DNA of 64,000 nt. It comes from Pseudanabaena mucicola str. Chao 1806. GTDB taxonomy: Bacteria > Cyanobacteriota > Cyanobacteriia > Pseudanabaenales > Pseudanabaenaceae. A model generated the notes under the pieces. The model made no database searches. It had not been told where the DNA came from and saw only the letters and a program-made list of their open reading frames with translations. Below are positions 1-8,016 of the stretch, one piece after another; position 1 is the stretch's first letter; the number at the start of each line of letters is the position of its first letter. The position numbers and the translations under genes were made by a program. Where the stretch lies: assembly GCF_030323025.1 (NCBI RefSeq), contig NZ_CP097329.1:4202001-4266000 (forward strand), read 5' to 3'.

Positions 1-1215
1 CAAGATATTAAGATCTATATTGCCACGTTTGTCGATATAGCCACAGGAACCATAAAACAAGCTACGTCGTTGGGGTTCAAGCTTCTCGATGATTTCCATA
101 CAACGCACCTTGGGGCAGCCTGTAATCGTTCCCCCTGGGAAAGTGGCGCGAATCAGATCCACGAAATTGTGATCGCCGCGTAATGTCCCCACCACGTTAC
201 TCACAAGATGCATCACATGACTATAGCGCTCAATCACTAATAATTCATCAACTTTAACACTTCCCCATTCACAAACCTTACCTAGATCATTGCGCTCTAA
301 GTCAACGAGCATAATATGTTCAGCCTGTTCCTTGATGCAGGCAAGTAATTCACGCTCAAGCTCTCGATCAAGCTGTTCAGTGTTGCCTCGTGGTCTTGTG
401 CCTGCGATCGGACGAGTTTCAGCATGGCGATCGCGCAAACTCACAAGACGCTCTGGGGAAACGCTAATCACTTCGCCCCAAGTAGTACGCCAATAGCTAG
501 CAAAAGGCGAGGGATTGATTTTTTGTAAATGGCGGTATAGTTGCCATCCATCCGATGCCCAAGGATAGCCATATCGTATGGAGAGATTTGCCTGAAAAAT
601 ATCACCCGCATAGATATGCTGCTTGGCAGTTTCCACGATGGATTCATAGCCTTGTTTTTCTGGAGAATAGGTTGGTTGAGCTTGACTATGATCTTTACTG
701 AAATAGGCAAGGGGCTTAAGCCCCTTGTTTTCTAAATTGTTAAGGCGATCGCTTAATTCGTCTAGTTCATGGTGATCGCTAGCGGCTAGCCAGACGGTTT
801 GAGTCTGATGATCGATGACCGCAAAGCTAGATGGTTCATACCAAAAGGCAACTGGGAATGGCAAGTTGTCAGACTTGCTATAGAACAAGCGCTCAATTTC
901 CCATGCGAGATCATAGCCTAGCCATCCTAAATACCCTCCCGTAAAGGGTAGGTGCTTAGGTAAATTGTTAAAGTTTGGAGCAGATTGCATTCGCGATCGC
1001 AGTTTCTCTAAACAGGTTAAAATCTCCCCAACTTCTGGAGTCCATATTTGGCGAGGCTTACCCCCGACAATCGAGTATCGAGCTAATTTTGAGGGAACTG
1101 TGGTAGGGCTTTCCAATAGAACCGTAATCGGTTCCCAAAAATAGAGTGCTTCCCAGAGATCGGCTCCTGTCATTTCATGGGGCAGTGATCGCTGAAGCCA
1201 CAACCAATCGGGCAT
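1..1215 (-). CDS. Anthranilate synthase component I / aminodeoxychorismate synthase component I family protein (3' end outside window)
   Basis: Chorismate-utilising enzyme feeding tryptophan or folate synthesis; it would work with a glutamine amidotransferase subunit that is not in this window. The visible 405 residues run off the left edge. Residues 33-36 are LLES, the tryptophan-site motif of the N-terminal domain. The chorismate-binding domain shows PIAGTRPRG (269-277) and PGGTITGCPKVR (360-371). The Ala in PIAGTR is what anthranilate synthases carry; Escherichia coli PabB has Lys there, so the reaction cannot be settled from family membership alone. ATG at 1215 is chosen because family members begin close to a W-L-rich stretch like the one seen; a TTG at 1278 in the same frame is possible. 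The inter-domain linker contains a palindromic repeat (703-729) that stays in frame. Confidence 0.85.
   Translation of the reverse strand, partial: MPDWLWLQRSLPHEMTGADLWEALYFWEPITVLLESPTTVPSKLARYSIVGGKPRQIWTPEVGEILTCLEKLRSRMQSAPNFNNLPKHLPFTGGYLGWLGYDLAWEIERLFYSKSDNLPFPVAFWYEPSSFAVIDHQTQTVWLAASDHHELDELSDRLNNLENKGLKPLAYFSKDHSQAQPTYSPEKQGYESIVETAKQHIYAGDIFQANLSIRYGYPWASDGWQLYRHLQKINPSPFASYWRTTWGEVISVSPERLVSLRDRHAETRPIAGTRPRGNTEQLDRELERELLACIKEQAEHIMLVDLERNDLGKVCEWGSVKVDELLVIERYSHVMHLVSNVVGTLRGDHNFVDLIRATFPGGTITGCPKVRCMEIIEKLEPQRRSLFYGSCGYIDKRGNIDLNIL
703..729. repeat. Palindromic repeat lying in frame inside the synthase gene
   Basis: The 27-nt unit centres on the palindrome AAGGGGCTTAAGCCCCTT. 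Read on the minus strand it matches the intergenic unit at 18457-18483 at 25 of 27 positions. Here it encodes part of the variable linker between the two enzyme domains and does not break the reading frame. Confidence 0.6.
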
Positions 1216-1349
1216 AGAGAGGATTCGTAAGGTACGATTTTCATTAAACCGTAATTTGGTGATGCAAAATGCTTCCAAAATTGCAGTTTCCTAATTGCAG
1301 TGGCATACTGAAAAACGATATCTCCCTAAAGTAGGAACCATCCAAATCT

Positions 1350-1538
1350 ATGAATCGCACCTTATTTATTGGGATTCTCATCGTCATTGGATTAATGGTA
1401 TTGGCAAGTTCGTTACCTAATCAGTTCTATGGTGCAAGCGATCGCAAATTCATCATTATCACGATCATCACCTGCATTATTTCAGCGATCGGGCTTGCCA
1501 TTTTCTTTGCTGCACCATTCCTTTCAACACAAGGCTAA
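1350..1538 (+). CDS. Small hypothetical two-helix membrane protein
   Basis: A 62-residue protein I do not recognise. It has two hydrophobic segments, about residues 5-22 and 34-56, separated by a short polar loop, so it should span the membrane twice with little outside it. It lies divergently from the upstream synthase gene and converges on the rhodanese gene. The predicted upstream site is weak (TAGGAA about 9 bases before the ATG). It is probably real because the frame has a clean membrane-protein pattern and ends exactly at a strong shared terminator. Confidence 0.5.
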   Translation: MNRTLFIGILIVIGLMVLASSLPNQFYGASDRKFIIITIITCIISAIGLAIFFAAPFLSTQG

Positions 1539-1581
1539 GTATTGAACTGTGGCGCGAAGCACCACAGTTCAATACTTAGCC
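1533..1581. terminator. Bidirectional terminator-like palindrome
   Basis: Perfect 20-bp inverted repeat (1533-1552 and 1562-1581) with a 9-nt loop between convergent genes. The arms contain the stop codons of both the small membrane protein and the rhodanese, so the last codons of both genes are part of the stem. Confidence 0.7.
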
Positions 1582-1919
1582 ATATTGAGATCAACACTAT
1601 AGGCATAGGCATCAATCCCACCACTGATATTTTTGACATTCGTAAAGCCTTGATTGATCAGCCATTGACACATTTGCGCTGATCGCATCCCATGATGACA
1701 TAGCACTAATGTTTCCACATTAGGATCAAACTTTTCTTTAAAATCGCTTGCCCATTGGTCATATTCGCTCAGTGGCAAAACCGTAAAGCCATTGATCGCC
1801 GCAATCTCGACTTCATCACGTTCACGCACATCGATTAATTGCAAAGCCCCATGATTTTCTGCATGATTGCTTGCTAAACGTTCGGCTAGTTCTTGGACAG
1901 TAATTTGTATGATAGACAT
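1569..1919 (-). CDS. Rhodanese-like domain protein
   Basis: Single-domain rhodanese of 116 residues, expected to transfer sulfane sulfur or act as a thiol phosphatase-like carrier in the cytoplasm. The active-site loop is CHHGMRS with the catalytic Cys at residue 74, and the family signature LIDVRERDE sits at 28-36. Length matches single-domain GlpE-like proteins. ATG at 1919 is chosen: upstream in-frame sequence runs into the divergent TPR gene and lacks rhodanese character. The gene starts only 33 bp from the divergent TPR gene, so the two share a promoter region. Confidence 0.85.
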   Translation of the reverse strand: MSIIQITVQELAERLASNHAENHGALQLIDVRERDEVEIAAINGFTVLPLSEYDQWASDFKEKFDPNVETLVLCHHGMRSAQMCQWLINQGFTNVKNISGGIDAYAYSVDLNMAKY

Positions 1920-1952
1920 ACTCACAAAATATTTTTTATATATTTTAGACCA

Positions 1953-2420
1953 ATGAGCCAGCCCATCGAAGAATTGTTGCAAGACCTCAAGAGCGAAGAT
2001 GAAGCTACCCGCGATCGTGCTACTCAGGGACTCTGGGAAATGTGGTTTATGCAAAAGGGGATCCATGGTTTACAGGTTTTGCGCCAAAGTCAGATGATGT
2101 CTGATAGCGGCAATATTCGGCAGGCTGAGTTAATTCTCACTCAACTAATTCATGCTCAGCCTGATTTTGTGGAGGCATGGAATCGGCGGGCAGTATTGTT
2201 TTATATGCAGGGAGATTACAAGCGCTCAATCAAAGATTGCCAAAAGGCGATTTCCCTTAATCCCTATCATTTCGGGGCAGTGCATGGCTTAGGCTTATGC
2301 TACGCTGCAATCGGTAATTACCATGAGGCAATCATAACTTTCCGTAGAGCCTTGGAAATTCAACCCTATTCAATCACTAATCAAAAATTAATTCTTGAGT
2401 GTACAGCAATGCTTAACTAA
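1953..2420 (+). CDS. TPR repeat protein
   Basis: A 155-residue protein starting MSQPIEELLQDLKSED. Residues about 75-145 form at least two tetratricopeptide repeats (pattern A-W-N-R-A...Y-x-x-A-I...L-N-P and G-x-x-Y-A-x-x-G-N-Y...A-L-E-I-Q-P), a scaffold for protein binding. The N-terminal 60 residues are acidic and helical. No signal peptide, so probably cytoplasmic. ATG 1953 is preferred over an upstream in-frame start, which would overlap the rhodanese coding start. Closely similar cyanobacterial proteins exist as single-domain TPR proteins of unknown partner. Confidence 0.75.
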   Translation: MSQPIEELLQDLKSEDEATRDRATQGLWEMWFMQKGIHGLQVLRQSQMMSDSGNIRQAELILTQLIHAQPDFVEAWNRRAVLFYMQGDYKRSIKDCQKAISLNPYHFGAVHGLGLCYAAIGNYHEAIITFRRALEIQPYSITNQKLILECTAMLN

Positions 2421-2551
2421 CTCTAGTTGGGGATAATTTAAAACTGTCTTTGAGAGAGGGTTTGCTACGCAAACCCTCTCTCAAAAAAGCCTTGCTTCGC
2501 AAGGCTTTTACTTGTAATCTGTTGAAATTTGCTAGCTTAACTCGAACTCAC
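2421..2551. repeat. Two-hairpin dispersed repeat, family A copy 1
   Basis: Starts next to the TPR stop codon with a GGGATAATTTAAAACTG-like head, followed by a 17-bp perfect stem (arm TTTGAGAGAGGGTTTGC), a second stem (AAAGCCTTGC / GCAAGGCTTTT) and a tail GCTTAACTCGAACTCAC whose reverse complement resembles the head of copy 3. Related copies lie at 19938-20080, 24241-24386 and 28521-28668. It may also end TPR transcription. Confidence 0.7.
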
Positions 2552-2584
2552 TTTAACTAAAGGAATCTCAAAGCATTTCTTTTG

Positions 2585-4000
2585 TTAGTTACTATGCCAC
2601 AGGGGTGTGCGACGGACAAAGGCAAAAATGCAGACTCCAATGCTCATGCTCAGCCAACCGCAAATTAGCGTTAGCAAAGGCAATATTTGATTTAACGAAA
2701 GGCTCGCTCCAGTAGATCTGGCAGCCAAAAATATAGAAATTAGTAAAAGTGCAAGCCCCATTTCCCAATGCTGTAATTTGTTTCTATGATCGCGATAATC
2801 GCTGTCTAGACTATTCGGGGCGACTAATTTTAGAAAAAATCTGGCAATATCAGGACTAATAACACAAACTCCTAGCCAAGCGATGACATTAGCTGCGGAT
2901 AATTTTGCATCAATGGGGAAAATTATCAAAGCGAAAATACCCACAATCGTAAATGCTGTACCTGCCAAAATTCCTGCCCCCTGCGGTAGCAATACATGGG
3001 CTAAGCCCAAACTATCACATGCAGTTTCTTGCTTAGCCAGATGAAATTCTTCACGGAGCGTTTGACCTAACTGCTCATAGTCATCCTCTTTCTTATTGAT
3101 CTGATCGACTAACATTGTCATTGACAAGGGAAGTGTAATCTCGCTAGTGCTCCCCGCCAATTGCATCCAGCTTAACTCGCCCCCTGCTTCTTGCAGCTTG
3201 ACCAAAGACAATCTTGAAAAGGGACGTAAATTGATTGCATATTCGGCGGCAATGCCCCACAACCCACTAAATCGCAACTGCAAAATCTTTTCAGGCGATC
3301 GCAACTGCACTTGCCATGTGAAGAAACCTGTTAGTCCTGTAATCGTAAAAATAATGACAATGATTGCCCTAAAACTGTTAGCAAAATCTAACATTGTCCA
3401 AAAGAAAAAGCCAATGACAATTAGGACAATACTATTAAATTGTCTTGGCTGCTGCGCCAATGAAGAAGGGCTAACTAAAACTGTCTGGTCAGAATATGTA
3501 ACAACATTTAAAGCTTCAGGATGAGGGTTTGCTAGAGATATTTGAGCATTTGTTTTTGTAAATTGTGACTTGATTGATCGAATCATCAAATTGCTAGCAA
3601 TACCGATCAAAATTGCCGCAGGCACAATCCACCAAATGGCAACAAAGGTTTGATTAGTTAACGGTGAATCATTACTAAACCCTGCGATCAAAATTAACCC
3701 ATAGCTAACCATAGCAATCACTTGCCATTGGGAGAAAGCATAATCAGTGTTTTGACGGCATACTTCGACAACTGACTTAGACGTGTAAATACCAAGTAAA
3801 AATCCCAAGCTAAATAGTAATCCTGCGATCAATAAAACAATGGGATCATTTAATGCAAATAATCTTCCAAATCCGCCTAACAGTATTAAAAAACCAGCAA
3901 AACTAAAGTTTGCACAAATCGGATAAGTTGCTTGCCGCCATCCCCACCCAACTTTACCTGATACCAATTGCCGTTGTGAGCGGGAAGGCGAAACTTGCAT
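2585..4000 (-). CDS. Hypothetical multi-pass membrane protein
   Basis: A 471-residue integral membrane protein that I do not recognise. About nine or ten hydrophobic segments are visible: roughly 28-46, 53-72, 92-110, 120-142, 190-208, 212-230, 345-368, 372-392, 418-434 and 442-465. A soluble stretch of about 110 residues (235-345) containing an acidic, lysine-rich segment separates the two membrane blocks. Start ATG at 4000 has AAAGGAAAAAG upstream. It follows the PIN-TRAM gene by 20 bp on the same strand and is likely cotranscribed. No transporter signature was seen. A role in assembly of a membrane complex is possible but unsupported. Confidence 0.7.
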   Translation of the reverse strand: MQVSPSRSQRQLVSGKVGWGWRQATYPICANFSFAGFLILLGGFGRLFALNDPIVLLIAGLLFSLGFLLGIYTSKSVVEVCRQNTDYAFSQWQVIAMVSYGLILIAGFSNDSPLTNQTFVAIWWIVPAAILIGIASNLMIRSIKSQFTKTNAQISLANPHPEALNVVTYSDQTVLVSPSSLAQQPRQFNSIVLIVIGFFFWTMLDFANSFRAIIVIIFTITGLTGFFTWQVQLRSPEKILQLRFSGLWGIAAEYAINLRPFSRLSLVKLQEAGGELSWMQLAGSTSEITLPLSMTMLVDQINKKEDDYEQLGQTLREEFHLAKQETACDSLGLAHVLLPQGAGILAGTAFTIVGIFALIIFPIDAKLSAANVIAWLGVCVISPDIARFFLKLVAPNSLDSDYRDHRNKLQHWEMGLALLLISIFLAARSTGASLSLNQILPLLTLICGWLSMSIGVCIFAFVRRTPLWHSN

Positions 4001-4020
4001 ATTTACTTTTTCCTTTTTCT

Positions 4021-5097
4021 TTAAACTGTGGCGATCGCTTCATGACGAGCAAAGATCATTCGCCCTGCGGAGGTCTGCAAAGCGCTAGTGACAATCACGA
4101 TAATTTGTTTACCGAGATATTCACGACCTTCCTCAATGACTACCATCGTGCCATCTTCTAGATAGCCAATCCCTTGAGAAGCTTCTTTGCCTTCCTTCAA
4201 TACCTTTAGCTCTAAAGAATCTCCTGGTAAATAGGTGGGTCGCAAAGCTTGGGCAAGATCGTTAATATTTAAAACTTCAACCTGTTGCAAATTTGCAACT
4301 TTATTGAGGTTGTAATCATTAGTAATCAATGTACAGCCCAACTCTTGAGCAAGACGTACTAACTTAGCATCAACGGTATGGAGATCTTCGTAATCGGCGG
4401 AATGAATGGTGATGCGATCGCTATATTGTTCGCGCATATTATTCAAAATGTCCAATCCTCTTCGCCCTCGGACACGCTTTTGATCATTGGAGCTATCCGC
4501 GATCGTCTGTAATTCTTGAATTACGAAATGGGGTATCAACAATTGCCCTTCCAAGAAGCCAGTTTCCATCAAGGTTTGAATACGTCCATCAATAACCGTA
4601 CTTGTATCGAGAACTTTAGCTGTAGCAGTTCTTAAAGTTCCATCTGCAAGTAGACTGCTTTCGACATTATTAGGATTAATCAAACGCAATAGAGCGCGTC
4701 CGTGAGTATCGGAAAGTGTCATTCCCGAATAGGCAAAAATAATACTCACCAAAATAGCAGTCAGAGGTTTGATAAAAGCAAAATCTTCAGGAATCGGGAT
4801 CAGGAATAATGGCGCTAGCATCAAGTTCGCAACCAATAGCCCAAACACTAAACCAACAGCTCGCCCCAAAATAGTCTCAATAGGCAAAGCGCGAACATTG
4901 GACTCAATGCGACGATAGGTGTTTTGTCCAATCAATCCTGCAATTAGTCCCACAAATGAACCAACTCCAAGCGTTACCCATCGGAAGTTTTGAACATTAA
5001 TATGCGCGACCATTTCCGATGGTAAGAAATCGATGCCGTGGAAGCCAGTGCCTGCTCCCGCAAGAATGAATGTAAAGATAATAATAGCGTCAATCAT
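4021..5097 (-). CDS. Membrane-anchored PIN/TRAM domain protein (YacL-like)
   Basis: A 358-residue protein with four hydrophobic segments in the first 125 residues, then a PIN nuclease-fold domain (about 158-285) and a C-terminal TRAM domain (about 288-350). PIN acidic residues are visible at D164, E195, D243 and D261, in the order expected for Mg-dependent RNA cleavage. TRAM domains bind RNA. The arrangement is that of Bacillus YacL and its cyanobacterial counterparts, so a membrane-tethered ribonuclease is likely, though substrates are unknown. Length is typical. It heads a probable two-gene unit with the membrane protein that follows. Confidence 0.88.
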   Translation of the reverse strand: MIDAIIIFTFILAGAGTGFHGIDFLPSEMVAHINVQNFRWVTLGVGSFVGLIAGLIGQNTYRRIESNVRALPIETILGRAVGLVFGLLVANLMLAPLFLIPIPEDFAFIKPLTAILVSIIFAYSGMTLSDTHGRALLRLINPNNVESSLLADGTLRTATAKVLDTSTVIDGRIQTLMETGFLEGQLLIPHFVIQELQTIADSSNDQKRVRGRRGLDILNNMREQYSDRITIHSADYEDLHTVDAKLVRLAQELGCTLITNDYNLNKVANLQQVEVLNINDLAQALRPTYLPGDSLELKVLKEGKEASQGIGYLEDGTMVVIEEGREYLGKQIIVIVTSALQTSAGRMIFARHEAIATV

Positions 5098-5260
5098 AGG
5101 GCGGAACTCCGCTTAGACGAATAATATATAAGGTATGAGATGAACACAAATAATTCTTAGCCTAAAGCTTTTATTGAGTCTTTGGTGATACTCTTCCAAC
5201 TTTCTCAATCCTTTGCATACAATTCTACACAACTGGCTCTAGCATTGTCGCAATAATTGC

Positions 5261-5671
5261 TTATTTTGCTGTTTTAGGACAATCTCCAGTAAATTTTTGT
5301 CCATCGGGCATAATTGCACCACAAAAATTAGTTTCAGACATATAGGTTCCTGTGAGATCCGCTCCTGTCAGATCTGCCCCTCGCAAATCAGCCTTATCTA
5401 AAATCGCGCCAATTAGATTCGCCTCACGCAAATCAGAAAGTTTGAGATCCGCAGAAAACAGATTGGCATTGCGTAGGTTTGCACCTCTGAGATTTGCGAA
5501 GCTTAATTTTTCACGCGCGAGATTGCAGCCTTCACAGGAGCGTGTTTGTAAAACTTGGCGCAAGTGATTGGGATCGGCAAAGGCTAATTCTGCATAGCTA
5601 GTTAAAGAGATCGCCCCCAAAGTTCCTAAGATTGCTAAGCAGGAGTTAATAAGATTTTTCATGATAAACAT
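5261..5671 (-). CDS. Secreted pentapeptide-repeat protein
   Basis: A 136-residue protein with a signal peptide (K-N-L-I-N-S-C-L-A-I-L-G then a hydrophobic stretch, cleavage near AFA-DP at about residue 32). Residues 50-115 are pentapeptide repeats of the A(D/N)LxX type, forming a right-handed quadrilateral beta-helix. A Cys pair (CEGC) lies just before the repeats and two more Cys lie after them (FCGA and GDCP), suggesting disulfides in the periplasm or lumen. Such small proteins are frequent in cyanobacteria with mostly unknown function. MFIMKN gives two possible ATG starts, 5671 and 5662. Confidence 0.8.
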   Translation of the reverse strand: MFIMKNLINSCLAILGTLGAISLTSYAELAFADPNHLRQVLQTRSCEGCNLAREKLSFANLRGANLRNANLFSADLKLSDLREANLIGAILDKADLRGADLTGADLTGTYMSETNFCGAIMPDGQKFTGDCPKTAK

Positions 5672-6234
5672 CTGATTTAGCTTTTTTTACATTTCTTGTG
5701 TCGGAGCGAAACGTTACACAAAAATCAATTCCTTATTTTACTGTGTGTCCCGAAATTTTTTTTCTGGAGTGGAGTTTTGTAAAGATTTTTGTTACTTAGA
5801 CTACATTTGTTAGATACTTATACTCTCTCCCAAATAATATCCCATAGCATTTTTCATTTTGGCGTAAGTGGCGTAACTGGCGTAAGTATAAAAACTTAGA
5901 AATCTTCCTTGGTTGATTCACAAATCACGACAAAATGCGATCGCAATCACAATGGCATATTGCTGATATCACTGGCAAACACTGCAAAAAGTCTGATGAT
6001 GAAGCCATTCAGTTAATTGCTTATGGGTAAATTTCACCCAATTGGTTGAGTTGATAGCAGGAAGTAGCGATCGCTACCAGTACTAGAAAATTCAATTATT
6101 AAGAGTTTTTATTTTACCTATGCAAAATAAAAACTTTACATAAAGCCCAAGAGCAGAAGTTGAGTTTTCGGATTTTTCGTTTTGATCTATCGATTTCATT
6201 GAACGCAGTTAGAGAAAGCAGCATCGAGGCAGTT
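5672..6234. other. Non-coding gap with tandem 9-mers and a very short reading frame
   Basis: About 560 bases between two divergent secreted-protein genes. Three direct 9-base units (GGCGTAAGT, GGCGTAACT, GGCGTAAGT) abut at 5861-5887. A 31-codon frame at 5935-6030 begins MRSQSQWHIAD and has no recognisable match. No RNA gene was identified. Confidence 0.45.
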
Positions 6235-6585
6235 ATGAAAAACACAGTTGTCGCCACAATATTAGCCATTTCGGGCTTTGCCATCTCAGGGCTTGCTCTT
6301 GTCACACCAGTTAATGCTCAAACCGCAATAATTGCCGCTCTCTACCAAAACCCATCTTCTCCTCAAACGGAAGTACGTTATGACGACGCGAAAGTAGGCA
6401 GAAAGCCCATCCTCATTGCAATTAATACTAGTCCAGAAGTCGTTACTATTGCTGAAAACCTTACTTTTGGCGATAGTTATGATCGCGTAGTAACGATGAA
6501 TCACTCAGATAATCTTGTCTGTCTGGTCAGCGCGAAAGGTTCTAAGGACGGCGCTATAACCTGTGGATTTGTAGATCACGAATAA
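6235..6585 (+). CDS. Hypothetical exported protein
   Basis: A 116-residue protein with a clear Sec signal peptide: MKN start, hydrophobic core over residues 5-24, and a PVNAQ cleavage site near residue 29. The mature part is about 87 residues and has two Cys (LVCLV and ITCGF) that could form a disulfide. No domain recognised. ATG 6235 is chosen because GAGG lies seven bases upstream and the signal peptide starts there; longer in-frame versions lack signal character. It ends in a strong terminator. Confidence 0.65.
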   Translation: MKNTVVATILAISGFAISGLALVTPVNAQTAIIAALYQNPSSPQTEVRYDDAKVGRKPILIAINTSPEVVTIAENLTFGDSYDRVVTMNHSDNLVCLVSAKGSKDGAITCGFVDHE

Positions 6586-6618
6586 TCAAAAAGGGGCGCT
6601 AATCGCCCCTTTTTGATT
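6584..6618. terminator. Bidirectional intrinsic terminator
   Basis: 15-bp perfect stem AATCAAAAAGGGGCG with loop CTAAT, flanked by A and T runs, between convergent genes ending at 6585 and 6618. Confidence 0.85.
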
Positions 6619-7121
6619 TAAGCAATATTGGCATTATTTTTCATTTCATTGAGTTTTTGTAAGCCAAACTGGGCTCGCTTAATTTGTTTCTCGCATAATG
6701 CCTCAATGTCGGTACGCCCAACCTCAATCCCATGTTGTGTATCCGTAGCTCTATCAAAAAAGACGATACTATCCACCTGTTTCATGCCAATTAATCGAAA
6801 CAGCATATCGATGACGTTGTACTTACCACATTCAAGATTTTCATCGTTTAACTTAAGTCGATCAATATTGGCAGGTGTGTGATCGCAATAGGCATAAATC
6901 GTTGTCTTTTCTACTTCAGGATTATCGTGATTACTAAGAGGTGTCAGGAGCCAACCACCCTCGATATCTTGAATAACAAAATAAACCGTGTGCTTTAGAT
7001 TTTGGGCAATCGCCTTGAGGACTGATGTAATCAACCTGACAGCACTGGCTGTTTCCTCATCGGGGGTACTTTCTACAAGTAGAGCCACTTGGCGATCAAG
7101 AACTTGATCTTTAGTTAGCAT
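6618..7121 (-). CDS. Conserved hypothetical protein
   Basis: A 167-residue soluble protein without signal or membrane segments and with no domain I recognise. It is rich in acidic residues. Its first codons overlap the end of the upstream membrane protein gene by 11 bases, so the two are translationally coupled and probably work together. The C-terminal half (IDMLFRLIG...IEALCEKQIKRAQFGLQKL) is helical. A shared terminator follows. Confidence 0.6.
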   Translation of the reverse strand: MLTKDQVLDRQVALLVESTPDEETASAVRLITSVLKAIAQNLKHTVYFVIQDIEGGWLLTPLSNHDNPEVEKTTIYAYCDHTPANIDRLKLNDENLECGKYNVIDMLFRLIGMKQVDSIVFFDRATDTQHGIEVGRTDIEALCEKQIKRAQFGLQKLNEMKNNANIA

Positions 7122-7860
7122 TGATCTTCAAATTAACATGGTGAGCAGAGCGCTTAAGCGAAGGTTTTATCATATGGGGTTGTATTGCCTCTAATGTCTC
7201 AAATATGGCTTCGCGTATAGTCACTTCTGTCTCTCGATTGAGTAAAAGATTACAACAATCAGATATCGCCCGTTCTTGGGCAGCAGGCAGTTGGTTATCT
7301 TGGATGTATTGCGTAATTTGTTTAATTGCAATTAATCTAGCAAGATCATCATTTACAGTCAGTTGCGTAATTAGTTGCTCAAAGTTATCTTGCTGACGTT
7401 GGTGCCATTGAGTAAATGCTTGACGTGCTAGTAGGAGCAAAATTCCTAGCGTTGCCACAAGCTGCAAAATACTGGCGGAAGCTAACCAATGATTATTTTG
7501 AGTTGACCAAATTGTGAGTACTGTATAGGTCAAAAAGATCGTAATAGCACCGCTTGCCACGGATAGCGGCAGGTGACGATAGGGACTTTGTAAAAACTTT
7601 TGGACTCGCCATAAAATTACATTCCAGTTCCAATCCTGAATCACATATATCGCAATCATTACGGCGATACCCATGCTAGCAGCTGCTATTAATTGCCAAT
7701 TCCAAACTAGCAGTAGCACAAAGAAAATTGTCAATAAAACCCACATTGGCAAAGCCTGCTGTCTCGAAAGCCCTTGAAAAAGCGATCGCAGCAATTGCTG
7801 TGACAATGAAGTCGCTGATGAAGTTGTTTCTTGCTCTTGAAAGCGAAAGTCTTTAACCAC
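7111..7860 (-). CDS. Membrane protein with C-terminal helical (armadillo-like) region
   Basis: A 249-residue protein with hydrophobic segments at about 37-55, 58-75, 97-117 and 127-145, followed by about 100 residues of helical sequence (VNDDLARLIAIKQITQYI and ETEVTIREAIFETLEAI) reminiscent of HEAT or armadillo units. Cyanobacterial homologues are often labelled armadillo-type fold proteins; the assignment is from pattern only. First gene of a two-gene unit, overlapping the next gene by 11 bases. Function unknown. Confidence 0.6.
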   Translation of the reverse strand: MVKDFRFQEQETTSSATSLSQQLLRSLFQGLSRQQALPMWVLLTIFFVLLLVWNWQLIAAASMGIAVMIAIYVIQDWNWNVILWRVQKFLQSPYRHLPLSVASGAITIFLTYTVLTIWSTQNNHWLASASILQLVATLGILLLLARQAFTQWHQRQQDNFEQLITQLTVNDDLARLIAIKQITQYIQDNQLPAAQERAISDCCNLLLNRETEVTIREAIFETLEAIQPHMIKPSLKRSAHHVNLKINAN

Positions 7861-8016
7861 TGTTTATCCCTAAAGACCCTAATAGCTACTGTACAGGATT
7901 TTAAGCAAAAAAATAAGAGAGACATTGTGCAGTCACTCTTATTTTTATATTTCCTCAAGAAAAGAATGAGAGTGCAAAGTACAGCTATTCTTTTCTTGTG
8001 ATTCAAGCAATTACAG

